Shown here one piece after another: positions 9,136 to 17,311 of a stretch of DNA of 63,248 nucleotides. The translations under genes were made by a program, and so were the position numbers. Every line of letters begins with the position of its first letter. Positions within the stretch are counted from its first letter, which is position 1. Under the pieces are notes generated by a model. That model saw only the letters and a list, made by a program, of their open reading frames with translations, ran no database searches and was not told the origin of the DNA. This DNA is from Frankia sp. AgB1.9 (GTDB taxonomy: Bacteria; Actinomycetota; Actinomycetes; Frankiales; Frankiaceae): positions 1 to 63,248 of the forward strand of contig NZ_JADWYX010000052.1 in NCBI RefSeq assembly GCF_016786355.1, in the 5' to 3' direction.

Positions 9136-9702
9136 TCAACTCTGGCTGGCCTGTTCGGCCGCGGCGATGAGGCTGGACTCTACGAGGTCGAAGGGCGCCC
9201 AGTCGCGTTCGGCGCGGGCGAGGGCGACGGCGCCCTCGCTGGCCGCGATGGTGAGCGCCGCCAGCTGATGAGCCCGGTCCTCCGTCATTCCGCCCTCGGT
9301 GAGCAGCGCGGCGAGGTGACCGCGCCAGGCCCGGAACACCTGGCCGGCCTGGGCGAGCAGGTCCGCGTCGTCGGCCGCGACCGTCACCGCGAGCACCGCG
9401 CAGCCGGCCCGCAGCTCGGTCGCCGCCAGCAGCTGGCGCCACAGGGCCAGGAACTGCCGGACGACGACCGGGGCCGGCTGCCCACGCACGGGCTCCATCG
9501 CCGCGAGGGCATACTCGCCCGCCACGGTCAGCGCGGCGCCGACGAGCTCCGTCTTGCCGCCCGGGAAGTGGTGGTACGTCGAACCCCGAGGCGCCCCGGT
9601 CGCGGCGAGAACCTCGGCGAACGACGTCCCCTCCAGGCCTTTCGTGGCGAGCAGCCGAACCGCGCCGGCCACCATCCGTGCCCGCACATCGCCCCTGGCC
9701 AT
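9136..9702 (-). CDS. TetR family transcriptional regulator
   Basis: A 188-residue repressor. The N-terminal helix-turn-helix reads GTSFAEVLAATGAPRGSTYHHF, typical of the YxaF/LfrR-like TetR branch, and the ligand domain carries ELRAGCAVLAVT, also common there. The ATG at 9702 is preceded by GGGAGG at a good distance; a longer frame would run through the operator. It is divergent from a tautomerase-family gene, and two near-identical palindromes lie between them, so it most likely represses both itself and the tautomerase gene. Confidence 0.9.
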   Translation of the reverse strand: MARGDVRARMVAGAVRLLATKGLEGTSFAEVLAATGAPRGSTYHHFPGGKTELVGAALTVAGEYALAAMEPVRGQPAPVVVRQFLALWRQLLAATELRAGCAVLAVTVAADDADLLAQAGQVFRAWRGHLAALLTEGGMTEDRAHQLAALTIAASEGAVALARAERDWAPFDLVESSLIAAAEQASQS

Positions 9703-9715
9703 GCCCACACCTCCC

Positions 9716-9765
9716 AAACTATGCAGACCTACATAGTTTGTCGTTACTATGCAGACCACCATAGT
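9716..9765. promoter_or_regulatory. Twin operators between TetR and tautomerase genes
   Basis: Site 1 (9716-9739) is AAACTATG, eight bases, CATAGTTT, a perfect 8-bp-arm palindrome. Site 2 (9746-9765) is ACTATG, eight bases, CATAGT. The spacers share CAGACC, so the two sites look like a duplication 29 bp apart. Site 1 abuts the ribosome binding site of the TetR gene and site 2 lies just before that of the tautomerase, which fits mutual repression by the TetR protein. Confidence 0.85.
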
Positions 9766-9791
9766 TGGTAGTGATCGACGAGGAGCCCGCC

Positions 9792-10211
9792 GTGCCGATG
9801 ATCGACGTGTACGCCACCGCCGGAACGTTCCCCGAGCCGCACAAGCTCGCCACCCTGCTCGCCCGGACCCTGATGGAGGTCGAGCAGGTGCCGGACATCC
9901 CGCTGTTCCGGGCCAACACCGCCGCCTTCATCCACGAGCTGCCCGCCGGAGCCATCTCGAACGTCGAGGGCGACCAGAACTACGTCCGCGTCCAGATCCT
10001 CACCAATGCCGGCGCCCTCGACCGGGACAAGCAGCTGGCCGCAGTACGCCGGCTGACCGACGCCATCGCCGAGACCGCCGGCGACCCCGGCCTCACCGAG
10101 CGGACCTGGGTGCTGCTCACCGAGGCCCCCGAAGGAGCCTGGGGCATCGCCGGCCACGCCAACACCAACGCCGAGCTGGTCACCCTGGCCCGCAAGCAGC
10201 TCGGCCGCTGA
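9792..10211 (+). CDS. Tautomerase family protein
   Basis: A 139-residue protein of the 4-oxalocrotonate tautomerase superfamily. The start is set at GTG 9792 because this makes proline residue 2, the catalytic N-terminal base of the family (Met-Pro-Met-Ile-Asp), and an AGGAG lies six bases upstream; a start 27 bases earlier would bury the proline. At about 139 residues it is longer than single-unit tautomerases (about 62) and fits the two-motif size class. The C-terminal GAWGIAGHANTNAEL is a likely second half. It is controlled by the divergent TetR gene through the twin operators. The natural substrate is unknown. Confidence 0.85.
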   Translation: MPMIDVYATAGTFPEPHKLATLLARTLMEVEQVPDIPLFRANTAAFIHELPAGAISNVEGDQNYVRVQILTNAGALDRDKQLAAVRRLTDAIAETAGDPGLTERTWVLLTEAPEGAWGIAGHANTNAELVTLARKQLGR

Positions 10212-10228
10212 AGCCTCCACCCGGCGCC

Positions 10229-10322
10229 CGCCGGCCCAAGATCGCTGTTTTGGCCCTCGGGTGGTCGTGATCAGCGCATTTCCGCAACCACCAGAGGGCC
10301 AAGACTGCGATCTTGGCGTTCG
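10229..10322. repeat. REP-like palindrome, copy 1
   Basis: Arms at about 10233-10268 and 10284-10319 are imperfect inverted copies built on a core like GATCGC-n-GTTTTGGCCCT followed by GGTGGTCG. It sits between two convergent genes and has a sister copy at 20628-20709. It could form a long stem and end transcription from both sides. Confidence 0.85.
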
Positions 10323-10433
10323 ACGGCCATGGATCGCGGGCCGGCGACGAGGGCTGCCGGAATCGAGCTTGCGGGCGGTCTGTGGCTCGTGGCGGAGATC
10401 CGGCGGGGCGGCCAGGGGGCGACCCCGGCTTGG

Positions 10434-13400
10434 TCATACCCGGGTGGACGGGGTGAGCTCGGTCAGTACCGCGCGGATGTACTCGAGCGCCTCGTGGTCG
10501 TCGAGGTCCGGCTCGGGCGGCCGGCTGCCCGCCGCGTCGATCGTCTGCCGGGCCTGCGCCACCAGCGTCGCCCAGTAGGGGGCGACCCGGTCCAGGTGCA
10601 GCAGGACCCGGTTCGCCTCGGCCAGCCGGTCGACCGTGGTCATCATGTTGACGAACTCGACGGCGGTGACGCAGATCGCCTGCATGTTGCCGCTGTCGAG
10701 CAGCTCGTCCACGTGCTCGCGCAGGATGTCGTACGCGCGGGCCCGGTCGCCCCGCCGGAAGTACGCGCGGGCCTCGACGCACCGGTTCGGCGAATGGGTG
10801 CGCGCGGGGACCTCGACCTCGACGGCCGCGCCCAGCAGCTCCTCGGCGTGGGCCGGCCGATTCTGGAGCAGCGCCGCGTACCCGAGCAGCAGCAGGGCCA
10901 TGTTCAGCAACGTGGGCGGGCCGACGACGCGATAGCGCTCGACCAGCGCGCCGACCGTCGCGTCGCCCTCGGCGAACCGGCCGCCGAACACGTGCGACGC
11001 GCCGACGTCCAGCTCCAGATGCTCGGCCAGGTCATCGTCCCCCCGCCCGCGGAACCACGCGATCAACGACGGGGTCAGGATCCCGAGCGCCGGGAAGTCC
11101 TGGCGTACGGAGGCCAGCCCGTGCTGGACCGCCACGCCAACGATCCCGCCGGCCGGCGCGCCGGTGGACCCGGAGCCAACGGAGCTGGGCTCGGCGACGA
11201 CGGGGACGGTTCGTGAGAGCAGCCGGTCGAAGGCGGCCGGATCCTGGGCGAGCTTGTACCGTTGTCCAGCCCAGACCAGCCCGAAGACGACGACGTCGAC
11301 GTCCTCGGCCCGGGTCAGCGCGAGCAGCCGCTCGACCCAGTCACCCAGCTCGCCGCGGTTGCGGCGCGGGATCTCGGTGACGAGCGGCCGGACCAGCGCG
11401 TACGCGAGACGCCGGTCCGCGTGCCGGATGACCCAGTCGAAGGCCGACCGCAGGTTCGGCCACAGCTCGTCGAGATCGACGACACCCGCGACCTCGTCCT
11501 GACCCAGCAGCAGTCGGTGGATCGCGTCGACCCGGCTGGCGCACCAGGCCGCGTGCCGGTCGGCCAGGACGTCGGTCTCGCCAGCCTCGCCGAGCCGCTC
11601 GACGGCGAAGTGCCGGATCGGTTCGAGCAGCCGGAACCGCCGCCGCGCCGCGCCGGGCTCGGCGACGACCATCGACCGCGCGACCAGCCCAGCCAGCGCC
11701 TCGTCGACGTCGCCCGCATCGGCTGTCGCGTCGCCCGGCGTCGGAGCCGGACCGAACGGGGCCGGGCCGGCCGCGACGGCCGTGGCCGCGGGCAGGTCGA
11801 AGGCCCCGATGAAGACGGCGAGACGGCGCAGCAGCGTCCGCTCGGCCGGGGTTAGCAGGTCGTACGACCACTGGATGGTCGCCCGCATCGCGTGGTGCCG
11901 GCCCGTACCGGCCTGCCCACCGTCGACGGTGACCAGCAGCCGCAGCTGGTCGTCGAGCCGGGCCAGCACGTCCGCGGGGTGCAGCGTCGTCGTCCGCGCG
12001 GCGGCCAGCTCGATCGCGAGCGGCACACCCTCCAGCCGGCGGCAGATCTCGGTGACGGGATCGGGCGTCACCATCCCGGGCGGTTCGGCCCGCGCCGCGC
12101 CGTTCGGGCCCGCCGGGTCAGGCGGCACCGCCAGGGCCGCCGCGCGTTCCCGGAAGAGCTCCACTCCGGGACCATCCGGCTCCAGCGGCCCGACGGGGAC
12201 GACCCACTCGTGGCCGCCACGCAGGCCGAGCCGCTCCCGCGACGTGACCAGCACCCGGGTGTGCGGGCAGCCGTCCGCGACCGCCTGCGCGAGCGCGGCG
12301 GCGCCGGCCAGCACGTGCTCGCAGTTGTCGAGGATCAGCAACATCCGCCGGTACCGCAGCGCGGCGACGACGGAGCTGGTCAGGTCGCGCCCAGCGCTTT
12401 CCTTGACGCCCAGCGTCGAGGCGACAGCGCGTGGGACGTCCGCGGCCGAGCCGGCCTGGACGAGGTCGACCAGCCAGGCGCCGTCCGCGTCGTCCTCCCG
12501 ACCGGCCGCGGCGACGGCGAGGCAGGTCTTCCCGATCCCGCCCGGTCCGACCAGCGTGACCACCGGCCACGAGGACAGCGCCAGCCGGACGGCCGCCAGG
12601 TCCGCGTCCCGGCCGATCAGCCGTCCGAGCCGCAGCGGCAGGTTCCCCGGCCGGCCGGGGGCGGGTGCCGGGATGGCCAGCCGGGTGTCCTGGCCGAGGA
12701 CCATCGCCTCCAGCGCGCGCAGCCGTGGGCCGGGCTCGACGCCGAGCTGCTCCACGAGGTGGCGGCGCGCGGTCTGGTAGGCGCCCAGCGCGTCGCCCTG
12801 CCGCCCGGTCCGGTACAACGCCGTCATCCGCAGCGCCCAGAGCTCCTCGCGGGCCGGGTGGCTCGCGGTCAGCTCGGCCAGCCGCCCGAGGGCCCCGGCC
12901 GGGTCGGTTTCGATCCGCCCGGCGAGGTCCGTCTCGACGGCGACGAGCCATCGTTCCGCCAGCCCGTCGGCGATGGCGGCCAGACCCGGCGTCACCCGCA
13001 GGCCGGCCAGCGGCGCGCCGACCCACTGCGCGAGCGCGGCGGCCGTGTCACCGGTCTCGACCAGCCGGGCGAACCGCAGGGCGTCGACGGCGTCGGCCGC
13101 CACCTCGAGCCGGTAGGCGGCGCCGACCGTCGTGATCGCCGCCGGGCCGAGCGCGCGCCGCAGCCGGGCGACGTACGAATGCAGGGTCCGCTCGGCGGTG
13201 CGCGGCCGGTCCGCACCCCACACGAGGTCGACGAGCCGGGCCACGGACAGTGCCGTCCCCGGCGACAGCGCGAGCGCGGCGAGCAGCGCCTGGCACCGCG
13301 GCGGGCCCACCTCCACCGGCTGGCCGTCATCGGTGCTGGCGCCGACGCCACCGAGCAGACGGACCCTGACCCCAGACCCGGTCGCGCCGCCGTGGGCCAT

Positions 13401-13442
13401 CGCGCCGTGGGTCACCAGCGCGTCCACCGCCTTGTCACCCAC
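10434..13442 (-). CDS. SARP/AfsR-type regulator with BTAD and STAND ATPase domains
   Basis: A protein of about 1002 residues. An OmpR-like winged helix (about 26-115) is followed by a BTAD domain (120-255, ending VEQLGVEPGPRLRALE), an NB-ARC/STAND ATPase (P-loop GPGGIGKT at 299-306, Walker B LLILDNCEH, sensor LVTSRE) and a helical C-terminal region. Family members are transcription activators, often of secondary metabolism. The open frame extends well upstream over the neighbouring gene, which is an artefact. GTG 13442 is chosen for a GTGAGG site upstream; ATG 13400 is a reasonable alternative. The divergent quinone-oxidoreductase-like gene 137 bp away is a candidate target. No metabolite cluster is adjacent. 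Confidence 0.9.
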   Translation of the reverse strand: MGDKAVDALVTHGAMAHGGATGSGVRVRLLGGVGASTDDGQPVEVGPPRCQALLAALALSPGTALSVARLVDLVWGADRPRTAERTLHSYVARLRRALGPAAITTVGAAYRLEVAADAVDALRFARLVETGDTAAALAQWVGAPLAGLRVTPGLAAIADGLAERWLVAVETDLAGRIETDPAGALGRLAELTASHPAREELWALRMTALYRTGRQGDALGAYQTARRHLVEQLGVEPGPRLRALEAMVLGQDTRLAIPAPAPGRPGNLPLRLGRLIGRDADLAAVRLALSSWPVVTLVGPGGIGKTCLAVAAAGREDDADGAWLVDLVQAGSAADVPRAVASTLGVKESAGRDLTSSVVAALRYRRMLLILDNCEHVLAGAAALAQAVADGCPHTRVLVTSRERLGLRGGHEWVVPVGPLEPDGPGVELFRERAAALAVPPDPAGPNGAARAEPPGMVTPDPVTEICRRLEGVPLAIELAAARTTTLHPADVLARLDDQLRLLVTVDGGQAGTGRHHAMRATIQWSYDLLTPAERTLLRRLAVFIGAFDLPAATAVAAGPAPFGPAPTPGDATADAGDVDEALAGLVARSMVVAEPGAARRRFRLLEPIRHFAVERLGEAGETDVLADRHAAWCASRVDAIHRLLLGQDEVAGVVDLDELWPNLRSAFDWVIRHADRRLAYALVRPLVTEIPRRNRGELGDWVERLLALTRAEDVDVVVFGLVWAGQRYKLAQDPAAFDRLLSRTVPVVAEPSSVGSGSTGAPAGGIVGVAVQHGLASVRQDFPALGILTPSLIAWFRGRGDDDLAEHLELDVGASHVFGGRFAEGDATVGALVERYRVVGPPTLLNMALLLLGYAALLQNRPAHAEELLGAAVEVEVPARTHSPNRCVEARAYFRRGDRARAYDILREHVDELLDSGNMQAICVTAVEFVNMMTTVDRLAEANRVLLHLDRVAPYWATLVAQARQTIDAAGSRPPEPDLDDHEALEYIRAVLTELTPSTRV

Positions 13443-13548
13443 GATCGCCTCACCCGGTACGGGCGGTTTTCGGCTCAACCATAACGCAACAGATCTTCGA
13501 CCGAGGCCCGACGCCGGCCAGGGACCGTGGTCACCGGAGACCGAAACC

Positions 13549-13582
13549 AGGAGGCGCGATCGTGACAGGGCCCAGGTCGTGA
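13549..13582 (+). promoter_or_regulatory. Strong ribosome binding site with 6-codon leader ORF
   Basis: AGGAGG at 13549-13554 is correctly spaced for a GTG at 13562, which opens a six-codon frame (Met-Thr-Gly-Pro-Arg-Ser) ending in TGA at 13580-13582. That TGA overlaps the GTG (13579) of the downstream dehydrogenase as GTGA. Ribosomes loaded at the strong site could therefore re-initiate at the real gene. A one-base sequencing error is the alternative explanation. Confidence 0.45.
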
Positions 13583-14559
13583 AGGCCATCGTCCAGGACC
13601 GGTTCGGCCCGCCGGACGTGCTGCGGCTGGCGGACGTCGACGTTCCCCGGGTCGGTGCCGGCGACGTGCTGGTACGGGTGCGCGCGGCCGCGCTGAATCC
13701 GTACGACTGGCACATGCTGCGCGGCGACCCGTACGTCGCCCGGCTGATGGGCGGCGTCGGCGTGCGGCGGCCGAGGTCCCGGGTGGCCGGTCTCGACGCA
13801 GCGGGAACGGTCGAGGCGGTCGGCGCGGGCGTCGACGGGGTCGCGGTCGGCGACGACGTGCTGGCCTTCTGCCCGGGTGCGCTCGCCGAGTACGCGCTCG
13901 TCGGACCCCCTGGCGCGTGGGCGCCGAAACCGCCGAACCTGACGTTCGAGCAGGCGGCCGCGGTGCCGCTGGCGGCGCTGACCGCGCTGCGGGCGGTGCG
14001 GGACGCGGCGGGGCTGCGCGCCGGGCAGCGGCTGCTCGTCAACGGGGCCGCCGGCGGCATCGGTACCTTCGCCGTCCAGCTCGCGGCCGGCCTCGGCGTC
14101 GAGGTCACCGGGGTGTGCGGCTCCCGCAACGTCGAGCTGGTGCGTTCGCTGGGCGCGGCGCACGTCGTGGACTACCAGGCGCGGGACGTCCTCGCCTCAC
14201 CCGAGCGGTACGACGCGATCCTCGACAACGTCGGCAACCTGCCGGCGCGCCGGCTGCGCCGGTTGCTGGCCGCGGGCGGGATCCTCCTGCTCAACGGCGG
14301 CGGCTCCCCGGGCAAGGTGTTCGGCGCCGTCGGGCGGTTCGCGGGTGGCGCCGCGCTCGGCCTCGTCGTCCGCCAGCGGATCCGGCCGCTCGTCGCCAAG
14401 CCGAACGGGGCCGACCTGCGCACCCTCGCCGGCCTGCTCGAAGCCGGCAGGCTCACCCCTGTCCTCGACCGCGTCTGGTCGCTGCCCGAGGCCGCGGACG
14501 CGCTGCGCCAGGTCGAGGCCGGCCACGTCCGCGGGAAGGTCGTCGTCACCATCGGCTGA
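13579..14559 (+). CDS. Zinc-free MDR family alcohol dehydrogenase/quinone oxidoreductase
   Basis: A 326-residue medium-chain dehydrogenase/reductase. The GroES-like N-terminal part contains NPYDWHMLRGDP and AGLDAAGTVEAVG, and the nucleotide-binding part has LLVNGAAGGIGTFAVQLA, the NADPH-type signature of quinone oxidoreductases. No structural zinc cysteine cluster is seen. The start is the first codon giving the usual family N-terminus (KAIVQDRFGPPDVL); a ribosome binding site lies 24 bases upstream and seems to serve a six-codon leader instead. The gene is divergent from the SARP regulator and convergent with the M13 peptidase. It likely reduces an enone or quinone; the substrate is unknown. 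Confidence 0.9.
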   Translation: MKAIVQDRFGPPDVLRLADVDVPRVGAGDVLVRVRAAALNPYDWHMLRGDPYVARLMGGVGVRRPRSRVAGLDAAGTVEAVGAGVDGVAVGDDVLAFCPGALAEYALVGPPGAWAPKPPNLTFEQAAAVPLAALTALRAVRDAAGLRAGQRLLVNGAAGGIGTFAVQLAAGLGVEVTGVCGSRNVELVRSLGAAHVVDYQARDVLASPERYDAILDNVGNLPARRLRRLLAAGGILLLNGGGSPGKVFGAVGRFAGGAALGLVVRQRIRPLVAKPNGADLRTLAGLLEAGRLTPVLDRVWSLPEAADALRQVEAGHVRGKVVVTIG

Positions 14560-14623
14560 CCCGGCGACCGCCCTGGCCACGGTTCGTCAGGGCCAGGGCG
14601 GTCGGACCGGCTGAAGGAGCGGG

Positions 14624-16579
14624 CTACCAGATGCGGACCCGGTCGGCCGGCTCCAGCCAGAGCCCGTCGCCGGGGGCGGTGTCGAACACGTCGTGGAACT
14701 CGTCGAGGTTGCGCACGATGTTCGCGCGCAGCTCCGGCGGGCTGTGCGGGTCGGTGGTGAGGTACTGCCGCTCCAGCTCCAGCCGGCGCTTGGTCCGCCA
14801 CACGTAGGCCCAGTTCATGAACAGCCGACGCCGGTCCTCGCGGGCCGCGGTGCCGCCCTGGGAGATGACGTACGCCACGTGGGCGATGGTCAGGCCGCCG
14901 AGGTCGCCGATGTTCTCGCCGACGGTGAGGGCGCCGTTGACCTTCTCCCCCGGCAGGTTGCGCGGCTCGAACCCGTTGTACTGCTCGACCAGGGTCTTCG
15001 ACTTCACCTCGAAGGCGGCCTTGTCTGCCGGGGTCCACCAGTCGTTCAGGTTGCCTGCGCCGTCGTACTGCGCACCCTGGTCGTCGAAGCCGTGCCCGAC
15101 CTCGTGGCCGATGACCGCGCCGATGCCGCCGTAGTTCTCGGCCGGGTGGGCGTCGGGGCTGAAGAACGGCCTCTGCAGGATGCCGGCCGGGAAGCAGATC
15201 TCGTTCGTGCCCGGGTTGTAGTAGGCGTTCACCGTCTGCGGCAGCATGAACCACTCGTCGCGGTCGACCGGGGCGCCGATCTTGGCCAGGTCCCGGTCGG
15301 TCTCGAACGCGGAGGCGGCCTGGGCGTTGCCCATCAGGTCGTCCCGGCGGACCGCGAGCTTCGAGTAGTCCCGGAACCGCTCCGGATAGCCGATCTTGGG
15401 CCGGAACGTCTCGAGCTTCTCGTACGCGCGTTCCTTGGTCTCGTCCGTCATCCAGTCCAGCCGGGAGATCGACGAACGGTAGGCCGCGAGCAGGTTCGCG
15501 ACCAGGTCGTCCATCTGCGCCTTGGCGCGCGGCGGGAAGTGGCGGGCGACGTACTCCTTGCCGACGGCCTCACCGATCGAGCCCTCGACGAACGACACCG
15601 CGCGCTTCCACCGGGCCCGCAGCTCGGGGGTGCCGGACAGGGTGCGGCCGTAGAAGTCGAAGTGCGCCTCGACGAACGGGTCCGACAGGTAGGGAGCGGC
15701 CGAGCGCAGCACGTGGCTGACCAGCCAGTCGCGCCACACCTCGATCGGCGTGTCGGTCAGCACCGTCGAGAGATGCTCGAAGTACGACGGCTGGCGCACG
15801 CACGCCTCGGCCAGCGTCGCCCCCGGGCCGGTCAGCGAGCCGCCGAGGTTCGTCACGTAGACGTCCCAGTCGAAGGCCGGGCACAGCGCCGCCAGCTCTC
15901 CGGCCGTCTTCAGGTTGTAGGTCTTCTGGACGTCCCTGGTGTCGGCCCGCTCCCAGTGGCCCTTCGCGAGCAGCGTGTCCAGCGCGAGGACCCGCTGCGC
16001 GGCACCCGCCGGGTCGGGATGCTCGGCCAGCCCCAGCACGCGGGTCAGGTAGTCGACGTACTTCGCGCGGATCTCGGCGAACTTCTCGTCGCGGTAGTAC
16101 GACTCGTCCGGCAGCCCGAGACCGCCCTGGAGCAGGTGGAACAGGTACCGGTCGGAGTTGCGGTCGTCGGTGTCGACGTAGGAGCCGAACAGCCCGCTGC
16201 CGCCGATCCGCTCGAACGTCCCGAGGAACGCGGCGAGGTCGCGGACGTCGAGCAGCCCGCGGGCTGCCTCCAGCAGCGTCCGCGCGGGATCCAGCCCGAG
16301 CGCCTGGATCGCCTCGGTGTCCAGGAAGGAGTTGTAGAGGTCGGCGATCTTCCGCGCGTCCTCGGCCTGCGTGGCCGGGTCCTGCGCGGCTAGGTCGGTG
16401 ATGATGTCGCGGACCTGCTGCTCGGCGGCATCGGCCAGCTGGACGAACGGGCCCCAGCTCGAGCGGTCCGACGGGATCTCCGCCTCGACGAGCCACCGGC
16501 CGTTCACGTGGCCGAAGAGGTCGTCCTGCGGTCGTACGTCGAGGTCCATGCCCTCGCGGGCGTCGTCGAGGATGCTCAC
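14624..16579 (-). CDS. M13 family zinc metallopeptidase (neprilysin-like)
   Basis: A 651-residue peptidase of the PepO/neprilysin family, about the normal length. The zinc motif HEVGH is at 492-496 and the third ligand lies in GENIGDLGG (Glu555, with the supporting Asp559). The N-terminal M13 domain begins with DDLFGHVNGRWL. The C-terminus ends RVRIW, which matches the conserved PxxRVRVW-type end of the family. No signal peptide or membrane anchor is visible, so it is predicted to be cytoplasmic, unlike animal neprilysin. It sits alone upstream of a YdeI-like gene on the same strand, 73 bp apart. Confidence 0.95.
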   Translation of the reverse strand: MSILDDAREGMDLDVRPQDDLFGHVNGRWLVEAEIPSDRSSWGPFVQLADAAEQQVRDIITDLAAQDPATQAEDARKIADLYNSFLDTEAIQALGLDPARTLLEAARGLLDVRDLAAFLGTFERIGGSGLFGSYVDTDDRNSDRYLFHLLQGGLGLPDESYYRDEKFAEIRAKYVDYLTRVLGLAEHPDPAGAAQRVLALDTLLAKGHWERADTRDVQKTYNLKTAGELAALCPAFDWDVYVTNLGGSLTGPGATLAEACVRQPSYFEHLSTVLTDTPIEVWRDWLVSHVLRSAAPYLSDPFVEAHFDFYGRTLSGTPELRARWKRAVSFVEGSIGEAVGKEYVARHFPPRAKAQMDDLVANLLAAYRSSISRLDWMTDETKERAYEKLETFRPKIGYPERFRDYSKLAVRRDDLMGNAQAASAFETDRDLAKIGAPVDRDEWFMLPQTVNAYYNPGTNEICFPAGILQRPFFSPDAHPAENYGGIGAVIGHEVGHGFDDQGAQYDGAGNLNDWWTPADKAAFEVKSKTLVEQYNGFEPRNLPGEKVNGALTVGENIGDLGGLTIAHVAYVISQGGTAAREDRRRLFMNWAYVWRTKRRLELERQYLTTDPHSPPELRANIVRNLDEFHDVFDTAPGDGLWLEPADRVRIW

Positions 16580-16652
16580 AGAACGGAAGTCTCCAGTCGA
16601 TTAGGCCGTCAGGGAAGCGTCACGCGAAGAACTGTCCGGTCAGGAAAGGGTC

Positions 16653-17105
16653 TCAGCGCGTGCGGCGGCCGGCGCTGAGAGCTTCGACGGTCTTCGTGAT
16701 CCGGGTCTGGCGGGTTTCGGGCTTCTTCGCCTCGACCACCCAGCGGACCCATTCCTTGCGATGGGTGAACGCGAGCGCGTCGAAGGTCGCCTGCGCGGGG
16801 GGCACCTCGGCGATCGCCGCCGCCAGGTCGTCCGGCACCTCGACGACGCGAGGGGCGACGTCCAGAACCAGCTCCACCTCGACCTCGTCGCCCGCGGCGA
16901 CCTTGGCGGCGCGCCGGTTCTCGGCGGACAGCGGAACGAGGTACCGGCCGCCCATGGGGGCGACGGTGGTCTGGTACGAGTGCGGCCCGATCGTCACGGT
17001 GACCTTCGGCCGCTTGCCGCTGTTGAGCTCCGCGACCACGTCCGCTGGCACCTCGATGCCCGTCGCGGTGGCGCCGTGGAGCTCGACCGTCGTCCGGAAT
17101 CTCAC
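16653..17105 (-). CDS. YdeI/OmpD-associated family protein with DUF1905 domain
   Basis: A 150-residue protein. The first about 85 residues fit the DUF1905 barrel (MRFRTTVELHGATATGIEVPA, then GPHSYQTTVAPMGGRYLVPLS), and the C-terminal part has the YdeI-type helices with FDALAFTHRKEWVRWV followed by ETRQTRITKTVEAL. This layout is common in actinobacteria and its biochemical role is not established. It starts with GTG and lies upstream of the M13 peptidase gene on the same strand, so the two may be co-transcribed. Confidence 0.88.
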   Translation of the reverse strand: MRFRTTVELHGATATGIEVPADVVAELNSGKRPKVTVTIGPHSYQTTVAPMGGRYLVPLSAENRRAAKVAAGDEVEVELVLDVAPRVVEVPDDLAAAIAEVPPAQATFDALAFTHRKEWVRWVVEAKKPETRQTRITKTVEALSAGRRTR

Positions 17106-17251
17106 CTGCCCAGTATGGCCGTCCCGCGGTCACCCGGTGCCCAGGTCGCCGTCCGGGCACCGGATGCCGGCGGGCTCGGTTCACTCAGCTGCCGTGGCCG
17201 CCGGACTGCCCGGTTGAGGGACCACGACGCAGCAATCCGCGGGCCAAACGT

Positions 17252-17288
17252 CGTAGGGGCCTCGGGGACGAGCCCCGAGACCCCTACG
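17252..17288 (-). terminator. Strong hairpin terminator of the substrate-binding protein gene
   Basis: CGTAGGGG and CTCGGGG on the left (17252-17259, 17261-17267) pair with CCCCGAG and CCCCTACG on the right (17273-17279, 17281-17288), giving 15 pairs with one mismatch and a five-base loop. It lies 24 bp past the stop of the leftward substrate-binding protein gene. No long U tract follows, as is common in high-GC actinomycetes. Confidence 0.8.
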
Positions 17289-17311
17289 CGATTCGGCCTG
17301 ACGCGGACGCG

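Noticed and set aside
13443..14129. Upstream extension of the SARP regulator frame
   Set aside because: It overlaps the dehydrogenase gene on the other strand and reads as Ser/Thr/Pro-rich shadow sequence.
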